Source: a virus. From it: DNA of 25,300 nt. The stretch is taken from positions 1 through 25,300 of IMG/VR virus record IMGVR_UViG_3300006802_000508; one strand, written 5' to 3'. Of this stretch, positions 4,946 to 14,400 are shown piece by piece. Both the position numbers and the translations under genes were made by a program. Numbering within the stretch: the stretch's first letter is position 1; the number at the start of each line of letters is the position of its first letter. The notes beneath the pieces were generated by a model. The model searched no databases. It worked only from the letters and a program-made list of their open reading frames with translations, and was not told where the DNA came from.

Positions 4946-5684
4946 AGGTATGCTCCAGCTTCCGGGTGCTAATGAATTCCCAACCGTCATGCGGGAACCC
5001 CCCGGCCACACCCTTAAGTAGTGTAACCCCGGAAGTCCACATGGCCTGGGCGGGACCAGCATAGCCTTCTTTCTGGTTGGGGTCAAGATAGCAGCCGGCC
5101 ACCAGCCCGAAGAGCTTCTCCCTGCCCTTTCGGATGGCCACGTCCCAGATGTGGGTATGGCCCATGACGCACGAGCGGTACTGCTTCTTGAGGAGAGTGG
5201 CCGCCGGGTACTCCCCGCCCACGCTCTTGCCCATCACCCCCGTCACGAAGTAGTGGGAGGCGGCGAGGCCCCGCACCTGGAACTCCTCAAGGAAGGGCAC
5301 CACCTCCCAGGTGGCCAAAGCCAGGTCGTCGGTGCTAAGGGTACCCCGTAGCTCGGGGACGTTGTCCACCGCCCTATCGATGCGGGCCTCGTGGTTCCCC
5401 ATGAGAAAGACCTTCTTGCCCTTCCACAACCCCAAGGTGAAGAGGGCCTGGTTGGCGGCAGCCATATCGGCGTTGATGGTCCTGCCGTCGAAGCTGCCCT
5501 TCCGCCGCCCGTTGCCCGTGAGGGCGCTGCCGTCATAGGAGGAGAGGGAGGGCATATCGGCCAAGTCCCCCAGGCACAGGAGCATATCCGGCTGGGTATC
5601 CTTGAGGTACTTGAGGAGCCACTCGAACCGGCGGTTATTGACTCCGGGGCGCGCGTGGGAATCCGGGAGGATGAGGACGTTCAC
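4938..5684 (-). CDS. Calcineurin-like metallophosphoesterase
   Basis: The 248-residue product has the full dinuclear-metal signature in order: LPDSH (Asp8, His10), CLGDLAD (39-43), LMGNHEARI (GNHE 96-99), ASHYF (His144) and VMGHTH (175-178). It hydrolyses a phosphoester; candidates are a phosphorylated protein, nucleotide, nucleic acid or sugar phosphate. The start is GTG 5684, overlapping the upstream TGA, with GAGGAGAT a few bases upstream. It directly follows two sugar-transfer genes in one coupled unit, so a part in the same modification pathway is plausible. Phage phosphoesterases of this fold also act as lambda-type protein phosphatases or in DNA metabolism. The fold call is secure; the substrate is unknown. 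Confidence 0.9.
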   Translation of the reverse strand: MNVLILPDSHARPGVNNRRFEWLLKYLKDTQPDMLLCLGDLADMPSLSSYDGSALTGNGRRKGSFDGRTINADMAAANQALFTLGLWKGKKVFLMGNHEARIDRAVDNVPELRGTLSTDDLALATWEVVPFLEEFQVRGLAASHYFVTGVMGKSVGGEYPAATLLKKQYRSCVMGHTHIWDVAIRKGREKLFGLVAGCYLDPNQKEGYAGPAQAMWTSGVTLLKGVAGGFPHDGWEFISTRKLEHTYG

Positions 5685-7852
5685 TTGAAGATCTCCTCAA
5701 GGGTCGGAAGCTCCTGCTTCTTGTCGCCCAGGATGAGCTTCCAGATGGTGGGGCCCACGCCCTCCCCGTGGCAGTAGATGCGCATGCCCATCTCCGCCGC
5801 ATGCTCGAAGAAGTACTGGGCGTCCTGTGAGGCGGCAATCAACTCCCCCGTGCTCCAGAACTTCTTGCCCGTCTGCCCGATGGAAATCTCCATGTACTTG
5901 GGGCGACCCTGCTCATCCTTGGCCGTCTTGTCAATTTGGCCCTCGGGGTAGCAGAAGTCGAATCCGAAGAGGTGGAACTCGCTATACCCCAGGGAGAGGC
6001 TCAGGGACATTGCCCGCCACGCCGCGCAGGTGCCGCCGTTGACGAGGAGGGAACCCGGCGGGAACACCTCGCTCTTCAGCAGCGCCTGCGTCATGGCGTG
6101 CCAGCCCCACACATTCTTGGTGCGCGCCATCACGTGCCGCGTGACGGAGGGGTCGGACATCGAAGCCACCAGCACCTTCGTGGTGGGCGGGATGTCCTCA
6201 AGGAGGTCGGTGCGCTTGATGCCGTGAGTGGAGATGCCATCGACGGGGCGCGGATCCAGCAGCACGAGGTAGTGGGGGTCGATGCCCCAGCCCAGCACCG
6301 TGGGCAGCGAGTGCTTCACCACCGCCACGTCGGCACCCTCCCGCCACATCTTGAGGATCTTGTCCTTCCTCTTGTGGATGTCGGGGCCCGCCGACACAAT
6401 CACCAGCTTGCGGGAGTGGGGCCGCGCCTTGGTGACCCACCGGGAGAGCAACTCCATGTTCTCCTTGACGTTGCTGATGATGTGGTCCTTGGGCATGCAA
6501 TCCTGCGCCGTGACCTTGAGGGGCACACCCCCCATGCCCGCCCCCGGAAGATCGGGGAGGCCCTCGCCCACCGCCGCGATCTGGACGATGCCACCCCCTG
6601 ACACCCTATCCTTGCTCTTGTAGACGCGCTTCTCCCGGAGGATGCGGGTGAAGGTGGCCTCCACCCCCCTGAATTCGGCAGCGGGCATCCCGCCCTCGGG
6701 GTCCGCCACGTAGTAGTCGTCGAAGACCACCACGGGAATGCGCTTGCACATCTCCCAATCATGTGCGATGGTATCCACCGAGTGGCCCCCGTCGAGCCAC
6801 GCGAATTCCACGCCCGCCACTTCCCGGAGGGTATCCTTGGTGTCCCCCTTCGTGAGGTGGAACTCGAACTTCTTTCCCTTGGCGGCCATCGCCTCCGCGA
6901 ACTCTCCCAACTTCTTGGTTACATCCTCAAGGGAGAAGTGCTTCTTGATGTTGTGTTCCTTGGCGTCGGTATCCGCCGATGCCTCCTCGAAGAGGTCGTA
7001 GCCGTGGTAGACAACGTGGTCGTGTTTCCCAAACGCAACCTGCGCCATCTGCAGGGCCCGGTCACCATTCCATGTGCCGGTCTCCAGCAGGACGCTGGGC
7101 ATGTAGTGCTGGACGAGAGCCAGCAACTGGTCGTAGCGGGTCCTCAGTCCCGGGATAACCTTGGTGTTCTTGCGAGCCCCCTTGAGGTGGGTGAAGACCT
7201 CCTTCAGCGGGCTGTTCTCGAAGGCGTCGAGCCCTACGTAGTCGGGGTCCACGAGGTTGACGGCCTCCAGCCCATGCATCTTGTGCATCTGGAGGACACG
7301 CTCGAAGATGAAGGCGTCAGTCCACTCGCTGTAGTTGAAGATCTCCCCCGTCATGTACATGTCGTACATATCGGCTATGAGGGTGCGCCCCTCATTCCCG
7401 GCGAAGTAGATGAAGCCCGTCTCCGAGTAGTTGATGCCCTTCCTCCCCAGGTGGGTGACGTGCCCCCGGCAGATATCCTGGAGCCACCCCAGGGTGAGGG
7501 GCTTTGTAGTGAGTACATCGCCGTCGAGCCACAGGAAGGGCGCAGGGTCACGAGCCGCATCGTGCAGGGCGAAGACCTTCGCGCAGAACTTCACGGCGTC
7601 CAGACGGTAGTTGTAACCCTCCGGGGTGTTCCCATCCTTGTCCGCGTGGGCCCGCTTGAATTCGTTGAAACCCTCGACTTCCTCAAGGCGCTTGACGACG
7701 AGGGGCCGGTGCTGGCATGAAACCTCGGCGGGGTCCATCCCATCCACGTAGACGGTGAGGGAGATGTTGGAGTCCCACAGGCGAGTGGAGTCCAGGAAGT
7801 TCTTGCCGTAGAGGTCCCAGCCCTTCGGCCCCCAAGAAGTAACGATTCTCAT
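5681..7852 (-). CDS. Three-domain fusion: glycosyltransferase-like, SAM methyltransferase-like and DUF115-like
   Basis: The product has 723 residues. Residues about 1-230 form a GT-A-like glycosyltransferase with FLWLDGDVLTTKPL (DGD at 110-112, a candidate nucleotide-sugar metal site). Residues about 235-430 form a class I methyltransferase of the TylF/CmcI (Methyltransf_24) kind: VLLETGTWNGDRALQMA is the SAM-binding loop, YHGYDLFEE an acidic end of a strand, and LDGGHS (353-358) with VVFDDYY (376-381) a likely metal site. Residues about 480-700 match DUF115/MAF-like proteins: LVIVSAGPDIHKRKDKI, GIDPHYLVLLDPR, NGGTCAAWRAMSLSLSLGY and HLFGFDF. DUF115 proteins are linked to flagellin glycosylation and related sugar transfer. 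The gene overlaps both neighbours by four bases or fewer. It probably makes or attaches a modified sugar; the acceptor is unknown. Confidence 0.85.
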   Translation of the reverse strand: MRIVTSWGPKGWDLYGKNFLDSTRLWDSNISLTVYVDGMDPAEVSCQHRPLVVKRLEEVEGFNEFKRAHADKDGNTPEGYNYRLDAVKFCAKVFALHDAARDPAPFLWLDGDVLTTKPLTLGWLQDICRGHVTHLGRKGINYSETGFIYFAGNEGRTLIADMYDMYMTGEIFNYSEWTDAFIFERVLQMHKMHGLEAVNLVDPDYVGLDAFENSPLKEVFTHLKGARKNTKVIPGLRTRYDQLLALVQHYMPSVLLETGTWNGDRALQMAQVAFGKHDHVVYHGYDLFEEASADTDAKEHNIKKHFSLEDVTKKLGEFAEAMAAKGKKFEFHLTKGDTKDTLREVAGVEFAWLDGGHSVDTIAHDWEMCKRIPVVVFDDYYVADPEGGMPAAEFRGVEATFTRILREKRVYKSKDRVSGGGIVQIAAVGEGLPDLPGAGMGGVPLKVTAQDCMPKDHIISNVKENMELLSRWVTKARPHSRKLVIVSAGPDIHKRKDKILKMWREGADVAVVKHSLPTVLGWGIDPHYLVLLDPRPVDGISTHGIKRTDLLEDIPPTTKVLVASMSDPSVTRHVMARTKNVWGWHAMTQALLKSEVFPPGSLLVNGGTCAAWRAMSLSLSLGYSEFHLFGFDFCYPEGQIDKTAKDEQGRPKYMEISIGQTGKKFWSTGELIAASQDAQYFFEHAAEMGMRIYCHGEGVGPTIWKLILGDKKQELPTLEEIFK

Positions 7853-8610
7853 CGGAAGAGGTCCACCTTATGGTTCCAGTTGTAGAACTCGTGTTCAACC
7901 AGCGCCTTCTCCGCATTCCATGCGGCAGCGTAGGGAACGTCCTTGTAGTTGGGGAACCACGGTCCCCCGTCAGTGAAGTGGATGGCCTTCGGGCTCTCGT
8001 AAGAGTAGCGCGTGGTGGGACTGTGATATGGAAGCCAGTTCCAAGTCTCGTCGATCTCCCCTATGGAATCCGTCCACTCGAAACCGTGCAGCCACGACCC
8101 CTTCTGGGTGTTGACCGCTTCGAGGTCCAGCTTCCGGCAATGGGGGTGCAGGGGATTCAGAACCATGAGGGAGGACCACAGCTTGCGGTGGTACTGCTGC
8201 TGCGCCACCCCGTCCATCTTGACGGCTTCTTTGGGACGAAACTTGTGTTGCACCACCGAGACTGCCCGCTCGGGATCGCAGAATTGGAGCATCTTTGCGA
8301 TGTCCTCGAAGAAGAGGAAGTCGCAATCCACGAAGACCACAAGGTCCTCGATGCCATTTTGGCGGGCCAGGTGGGGCACGAGGAAGCGCGAAAAAGAGAA
8401 CTCCGTGGAGAACGGCTTGCCGTCCCCCATGTCGATCATCTGATTGCCTTCCCGGTAGAGTGTGCGCCAGTACTTCCCTGCAGCCTTCAGGGAGTCCAGC
8501 TTGAGCGGGGTGATGACGCAGGGAACGCTACAATGCCGCTTGATGCTATGCGCGGCTACCTTGTAGGCGATGTCCTCCCTAGAGTCATAGCCAATGAAGA
8601 TGTGCAGCAT
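7849..8610 (-). CDS. GT8-like glycosyltransferase
   Basis: The 253-residue product starts LHIFIGYDSREDIAYKVAAH, a typical GT-A start with a conserved Asp after the first strand and a helix that reaches a substrate site. LVVFVDCDFLFFEDI holds the DxD-type metal and nucleotide-sugar motif (Asp95-Cys-Asp97), and KAIHFTDGGPWF near residue 211 corresponds to the third GT8 motif (HY/F..G...PW). It should move a sugar from a nucleotide sugar to an unknown acceptor. It is the first gene after the 41-base spacer with the palindrome and is coupled (ATGA) to the three-domain fusion, so the two probably act on the same glycan. No strong ribosome-binding site precedes ATG 8610. Confidence 0.87.
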   Translation of the reverse strand: MLHIFIGYDSREDIAYKVAAHSIKRHCSVPCVITPLKLDSLKAAGKYWRTLYREGNQMIDMGDGKPFSTEFSFSRFLVPHLARQNGIEDLVVFVDCDFLFFEDIAKMLQFCDPERAVSVVQHKFRPKEAVKMDGVAQQQYHRKLWSSLMVLNPLHPHCRKLDLEAVNTQKGSWLHGFEWTDSIGEIDETWNWLPYHSPTTRYSYESPKAIHFTDGGPWFPNYKDVPYAAAWNAEKALVEHEFYNWNHKVDLFR

Positions 8611-8618
8611 GCCTGAAT

Positions 8619-8641
8619 CTTAGGGGGCATGCCCCCGGAAG
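8619..8641. promoter_or_regulatory. Perfect 14-base GC palindrome in the only sizeable spacer of the minus-strand block
   Basis: The 8611-8651 gap holds GGGGGCATGCCCCC at 8623-8636. In minus-strand RNA it can fold as five G-C pairs closing a CAUG loop, extended by a CTT/AAG outer helix at 8641-8639 and 8621-8619. No U-tract follows, so a plain intrinsic terminator is unlikely. It may be an RNA-processing or stability element, a partial attenuator, or a protein-binding site, placed about nine bases before the glycosyltransferase start codon. Its role is inferred only from position and symmetry. Confidence 0.5.
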
Positions 8642-8651
8642 TCAAGCTAAA

Positions 8652-11468
8652 TTACTCTCGCAATCTGGCGGCGTACTCCCCGCGAACCCCCTTCGGTACC
8701 GCTTCCAGGCGCTCGGGGCCCAACTGCATCTTCTTCAGCTTGTTCTGGATGCTGGTATTGAAGGAGGAGGGATCCTGGATGATGCGGTCCCGGAGGGGCT
8801 TGCCCCTATCATACTTGGCAATCTCCTTGAAGTACTCGTTGGCTTCTTGCCGGTACTTCACGCGGGCCTCGGCATCCAGCGCATTGAGGGACTTGTTGAG
8901 GGCGGTGGCAATCTTGTCGCTATAGGACTGCCGCGCCTCGTCCATCTTGGTGCCGAGTTGCTTGGTCTCCTCCAGCTTCTCGCGGCCCACCGCCACCTTC
9001 GTGGGAGTGAAGCCCATGCCCACCTTGGCCACATCGACGGTCTCCCGCATCTCCTTGGCGGGCACCGCCGGCTCGATCTTGCCGGGGGTGATGAAGCCGG
9101 ACTCCTGCATCACCTGGGACTTGACGATGTTGCGGACCATCAAGGGGGCCAGGGAGGCGTAGGCCATGGCGTCCTCGCCCTTGCTCTTGTAGGCCAGGAA
9201 GTCACGGATGCCGCCGCCCACCGCGCCCCCAAGGGGACCGAAGTTGGTCCAATCGAGTTGCAGCGGATTGAACTGGATGATGTCCAGCGCCGTCCTCTTG
9301 GAGATATCCACCCCCGAGGCGCGGAACGGCCCGTTGAGGACCATGTCGGCCAACTCGGCGGGGGTCCCCAAGAAGTTGAGGGCGGGCAAACTCTTGAACA
9401 TATCCTGGAGGGCCTCGCGCACCTGCGCGCGCACTGCCGTGGGACTGATGCCCAACTCCACCCCGAACTTGCGGGTGAACCAATCGAGGGCATCGCCCGC
9501 CGGGGCAAGGAAGGGCAGGCCCCAAATCCCCGAGGTGGACATGATGCCCATGAAGAGGAGCGTCGTCATCTTGCGCGCCTCTGAGGAGTTGGCGAGGTTG
9601 CCCCCGTAGTAGCGCATCGACTTGTTGAAGAGGCCCAGCATGAAGATGGGGAAGGCGGCAAACTGGGTGAGGACCCCGAGGGCCATCCCGTGCATGTAGC
9701 GCGCACGGAAAGCCTTGGACATCGTACCCTGGGTGTTATCGGAGGCGAAGAACGCGGCCTCCATGGGGTCGTTGACCTCCACCCCCACCTTCTTCCCGAA
9801 CTTGCCCAGGGTGTCCAAGGTCTTCTTGTCCTGCGCCATCCTAAAGGCAGCGAGGGCCGTGGCCATTCGGTTCATCGTCTCCACGGCGGTGAAGGCGAAA
9901 GAGCCTACCTCCACCACTTTGCCGATGAGCTTGCCCGCCGCGTACAACTCCTTTATCTGGCTGCCGGCAAGCTGGGTAGGGGCCTGGTCGCGCGAAAGCA
10001 TAGCCTGGAAGTGGCCCCGCTTCAAGCCCTCTCGCAGCATCTCCAACTCGGCGGGACTCACCTTGCCCACCAGCTTCTCGATTTCAAAGGGGTCACCCCC
10101 CGCAGAAAAGGTGAAGGCCTTGGTGATATCCTTGATGGCCCGCCCGAGTTGCATGGCGGCATTGCCGGTGCCACCCGCCGCGCCCAGGAAGGGCAGGGAG
10201 GCGTGGGGAATCTGGGTGAAGTTGACGACGGCGGAGGAGAGGTTGCCCCACAGCGTATAGAAGAAGGCCAGGGCCTTCAACTGGGCGGTGCGCGCCTCGT
10301 TGCTATGAAGGTACTCCTCCTGGGTGTTGGCGATATCTAGCAACTTGGGGTCGTTCTTGATGGAGGCCATCGCTTCCCGGCGCAGCCCCTCGGTGGCCTT
10401 GTTGGCTACCCAATCGGAGGTGGATGCCACGAACGGCGCGAAGATACTACGGAGGTAGGTATCGTAATTCTCGGGGGTGAGCCACCCCGGGACATTTTCG
10501 CGCTTGCGCAGGCGGGCCATGGGCACGGCAGCTTCCTGCCTGAGGGACTGAAGGATGTCCTTCACCTCCTCCATGCTAGCCCGGCCATTCTTCTTGGGAT
10601 TGAGGATGGCCGTAAAGAGAATGTCCATCTTGGTGATGGCATCGACCTTGGGGAGAAACTGCTTGAGAAGTTCCTTGCGCTCCACCATGTCGAAGGGCTG
10701 GGAGATCTCGGTGGCCCCCAGCTTCCTTAGCTCCTCGATGCGCTTGAGGGCCTGCTGCTTGCCCCCGCCCTGGAAACCCTTGATGGGATTCCACCCGAAG
10801 TCCTGGAGGTGCATCTGCCCGTTGAGGTTGTAGGTGATGCCCCAGCGCCCCTTGCGGATATGGGGGATGTAGCCCTCCTTGCGGATGGATTCCATGCGCC
10901 GAAGGATGAGGGCATCCCTGCCCATGGGTGTCTCGTTGGGCCCATACCCCATCGCCACCTTGGTGGAATCGATCATGTGGGTAAAGAGTTCGTCCATCAC
11001 CCGCCGCATTTCCTTGCGGGTATCATTCAGTTTCTTGGGGAGGGTTACCGTCTCGCCCTGCTTGACGCCGACGTGATCCTGCTGCGCCGTGATGGTAGCG
11101 GTGCCATCGGCATTCTCGGTGGCGAGGCGGCCCTCTGCATCCTCCACCTCCATGATGCGGGTGATGGCCCGCCCCTCTTTGGTGTCGAGGTCGGCCACCC
11201 TGCGCATCGACTCGGCATACTCGTAGTTCAGGCGGCTACGAATCTGCTCGCCCGTCTTCAGGGCGTTGACATAGGGGCGCAACTGGGGCCAAGTGGTAGC
11301 CAGGTTGTCCAGCGAGACGAAGCCCGACATGAACTTGAGGAAGCCGTTCATGGCGCGGAATGGCTCGTCCCCCGCCTTCATCGCCTCAAGCTGCTGGCGC
11401 TGCACCTCCACCCGCTGGAAAGCGGGGGTAAGCACCCTGGACCTCTGGGGGTTGCAACTATTGGCCAT
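8652..11468 (-). CDS. Large internal virion / polyvalent protein, 938 aa (LPD38-like)
   Basis: ATG 11468 is preceded by AGGTAAGAG, which also contains the upstream stop. The product is largely helical. Residues about 395-740 contain the segment TLWGNLSSAVVNFTQIPHAS, hydrophobic and Gly/Ala-rich stretches and KAFRARYMHGMALGVLTQFA, matching what I recall of the large polyvalent protein-associated domain LPD38 at the ends of giant phage proteins. The C-terminal 150 residues are charged helices (EAMAYASL..., AEARVKYRQEANEYFKEIAK). Such proteins are carried in the capsid and ejected with DNA. It directly follows the 1645-aa protein, so the pair may correspond to a polyprotein that is one gene in other phages. 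No enzyme motif is obvious. Confidence 0.75.
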   Translation of the reverse strand: MANSCNPQRSRVLTPAFQRVEVQRQQLEAMKAGDEPFRAMNGFLKFMSGFVSLDNLATTWPQLRPYVNALKTGEQIRSRLNYEYAESMRRVADLDTKEGRAITRIMEVEDAEGRLATENADGTATITAQQDHVGVKQGETVTLPKKLNDTRKEMRRVMDELFTHMIDSTKVAMGYGPNETPMGRDALILRRMESIRKEGYIPHIRKGRWGITYNLNGQMHLQDFGWNPIKGFQGGGKQQALKRIEELRKLGATEISQPFDMVERKELLKQFLPKVDAITKMDILFTAILNPKKNGRASMEEVKDILQSLRQEAAVPMARLRKRENVPGWLTPENYDTYLRSIFAPFVASTSDWVANKATEGLRREAMASIKNDPKLLDIANTQEEYLHSNEARTAQLKALAFFYTLWGNLSSAVVNFTQIPHASLPFLGAAGGTGNAAMQLGRAIKDITKAFTFSAGGDPFEIEKLVGKVSPAELEMLREGLKRGHFQAMLSRDQAPTQLAGSQIKELYAAGKLIGKVVEVGSFAFTAVETMNRMATALAAFRMAQDKKTLDTLGKFGKKVGVEVNDPMEAAFFASDNTQGTMSKAFRARYMHGMALGVLTQFAAFPIFMLGLFNKSMRYYGGNLANSSEARKMTTLLFMGIMSTSGIWGLPFLAPAGDALDWFTRKFGVELGISPTAVRAQVREALQDMFKSLPALNFLGTPAELADMVLNGPFRASGVDISKRTALDIIQFNPLQLDWTNFGPLGGAVGGGIRDFLAYKSKGEDAMAYASLAPLMVRNIVKSQVMQESGFITPGKIEPAVPAKEMRETVDVAKVGMGFTPTKVAVGREKLEETKQLGTKMDEARQSYSDKIATALNKSLNALDAEARVKYRQEANEYFKEIAKYDRGKPLRDRIIQDPSSFNTSIQNKLKKMQLGPERLEAVPKGVRGEYAARLRE

Positions 11469-11471
11469 CTC

Positions 11472-14400
11472 TTACCTGCAATCGTAGGGTTTGGTGGCGG
11501 GCTCCCCCATCTCCACCTGCCTATTGATATCATCATTCAGCTTGCGGGCAAACTCCGCAAGATCCTTGTTGCCCTTCGGCAGGTTGAGTTCCCGCGAGTT
11601 GACTTCGGGGAAGAACTCGGAGATGGCGCGCCACGCCCGGTCCTGCCCCAGCGTCGTCCACTGCTCGCGACCAACTGGAATGTTTTCCTGTCGAAGTTTT
11701 TCCTGACGCTTCTTTGTTTCAACTTTCTTATCGACTACGTCCTTGAAGTCACGAATTGTGGAGGTTACTTTTTGACCAAGCTCTTGCAGCTTTGGGAGTT
11801 CTACTCCAAGTACATTCTCCACCATGGCAGAGGCTTTACGGGTATTCTGGTACATTGAGTAGATGGTAGAAGCGGGAATCTTGCTGACGATCTCCTTGGC
11901 TTTGCGGAAAATCGCAAAGTCTTCCCGTGACTCTTCGAGCATTTTGTCAAGTCTGTCAAAAAACTCCGCTGGCCACTCCGAAATTGGTTGCGAAAACGGA
12001 TGGTCAGATTCTACGTTCTTGCGAATAAACTCCGCAAAAGCTTGACGATTTTCCGGTTTATCGAAATTGTTCGATGTCAGTGTGTCTAATATGTCGTAGG
12101 TGCTTCTACGAAAATTTCCCGCATCTTCTATATAATTTGTTGGTAATTCCGCAATTTCTCCGTCCATCATTATTCTAGCCCATTTAGTACTTCCATCTAA
12201 GGCTGCCTCTTTCATAGTATCTTCTAAGCGATGACGAAAAACTACATAGTCGGAGCTTGGTTTAAATGCGGGGATGCCTTCGCGCAACATAGATATGAGT
12301 GAATTGTAATCGTATCCATTTATTACAGCATCGAATTCATCTGCAAAAACAGAATTACCCGATTGCTCAAGAATGTTTTTGATGACCTCGGTGCTGCTTT
12401 CCGCATCGATCTCACGTAAAGCTTTTCCGATGGCAGCTTGTTTTTCGCGATAAGCCACTATCTGTTTTTGAATTCTGCTTTGAATTGGGTTTCGCGTTTC
12501 TCCCGCCTTAGAAACTCTGCCATCGGTGCGCAGGTCAAAATAATCTTGCCATACGCGCTCAACATTGGATTCTGCCTTGTTCATGGCCTCCTTGATTTGC
12601 CTGCCCTTGGCATGCCAATCGGAAGGCAACCCCGGAATACCCTTGCCCGAAATGATGTCGCGCATGGTCGTGACCATGTCGGCGGCCTTGCCCGCCCCCG
12701 CGCCTGCCGCCATTACTGCCCGTCCCGTCGGGCTCACGGCAGCAGCCGCCTGCCCCATTCCCCGCAGGAACCCGCGACGACCCAGGCCGGAAGACATAGC
12801 TTGGGGGATATCGGCTTCGGTGGCCGAAGGGGGCATCGTATCCTGCAGCGAGTTGAGCCACTCGGCCACTTCCTGCGAGGGGGCAAACTTGCTACGCGCC
12901 CCCGTGAAGAACCGGCGCAGGGTATCAGCCAGCTTCTTGAAGAACTTGTCTACCGCCGTAAGGGGCTTCTCCTGGGTGGTGGCCCACCTGGAAACCTGGT
13001 CCGCGAACCACTCGCCAAACGACTGCCAATAGAGGGAGAGGTCCTTGGCGGGGTACGTCCCTGCTCCTTTTACGCCACGCCCGCTGCGCAGAGCCCGCAT
13101 CGCCTCGGCGTATTCGCGCGCCGACTTGGGAAGGTTCTCCGCCTGGAACTTCTTGAAGGCAGCCTCGATGCGCCTCCTGACCTCGGGGGAAGCATTCTGC
13201 AGGGCCACCTTCTCTACCAAGTGTCCCATCTCGTGTGCCAGGACTTCCAGCGTCTTGACGACGGTCATCCCTGGGCGCACAATCACGACGTGGTCACCAT
13301 CCCCAAGGGAGACGCTAATTCCATTGGTCCCCGGGAATTTCTGCGCCAGGTCCATGAGCCTGCGCCACTTGCCGGCGAACCTGTTCCCCATCTCCCGCGC
13401 GGCCTCAGGAGTAACCAGGAGGATGCGCTGGCCGCCCAGCCCCAGCATACCCATCCACTCGCGGGCAATCCCCGCCACCTCTGGCTTGACATCGGGAGAT
13501 GCATGCAGCTTCTCGCCCGCCTTGAAGGGGCCGTTGGGATTGGCGGCAGCCTCCTTGTTCTCGGCGGCAACCACGTCAGCGCGCGCCTTCTGCAGCTTCG
13601 CCAACTCCTCCTTGGTGAAGAGGGCGTTGTCCCTGACCCTATCGAGGCTAACCGGCAGCAGCCTGTCACCCTTGGCGGGCACATAGATGGTGCTGCCCAG
13701 CATTGAGCTAGTCTGAACGAGGGCGAGGTTGCCCTCCTGCCACACCACCCGGCCACCAATGTCCCGGGCATGCTGCTCTGCCAGGCTCTCGGACATCGCT
13801 TGGGCGGCGGGGGGCTTCTTCTCGCGGCGCTCCGCCACGTCCCGCGCTTCCTCCACGGACATCCCGCCAATGTCCTCGCGGGTATACCCCAGGCCATATA
13901 GCTTGTTGCGGGTGCCCTTGTCGAGGAGTTCCTGCCCGGTGACCTCGGTGGGCTTGTCCATGCGCGGGCTGCCCTCGTCCCTAAACTGGGTGGACAACTC
14001 CGCTTCGGGGTTGGCGCGGAAACCCAGCCCGGCGCGCTTCACATCCCCGTTGGAGGAGAGGGCTTCCCAGATGTCCTTGGCCTGCTGCTGGGTGAGTTCA
14101 ACCCCCGGCCCCCCTGCGGCATCCAGATCCTTCTTGGTCAGGATCTTCTTGGGGTCCATGCGAATGACGCGGTTGCGCATCGCCTCGTACTGCAGCGGGG
14201 TAAGCCCCGCCGGGGGATTCTGCAGGGTGCCCTGCAGCGGGGTGACGGGGCGCGACACCTCGGTGCCCAGCGTGACGCCCTCGAAGCCGCCCTTGGTCGG
14301 AACCCCCGTGGGCTCCCCGATCTGCTGCCGAACTGGGGTGCCAGAGGGCGTACCCACCTGCTTGACGAATACTCCGTCTTCCCCCTGCACTCGGCCAAGG

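Noticed and set aside
6761-7720. Plus-strand frame of 319 codons opposite the glycosyltransferase-methyltransferase fusion
   Set aside because: The minus-strand frame has clear catalytic motifs over the same bases; the plus-strand translation resembles nothing and is rich in Val/Glu/Leu from reversed codons.
8619-8641. Reading the 8623-8636 palindrome as an intrinsic terminator
   Set aside because: No U-run follows the hairpin on the minus strand, and downstream genes appear to belong to the same transcription direction; kept only as an element of unknown role.
10809-11858. Plus-strand frame of 349 codons crossing the boundary of the 938-aa and 1645-aa genes
   Set aside because: His/Gly/Leu-rich low-complexity translation typical of a shadow frame, with no ribosome-binding site and two real genes on the other strand.
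12438-13706. Long plus-strand open frame (422 codons) antisense to the giant ejection gene
   Set aside because: It lies wholly opposite a well-supported gene, its translation shows no domain or hydrophobic pattern, and long antisense frames are expected where third positions are GC-rich.
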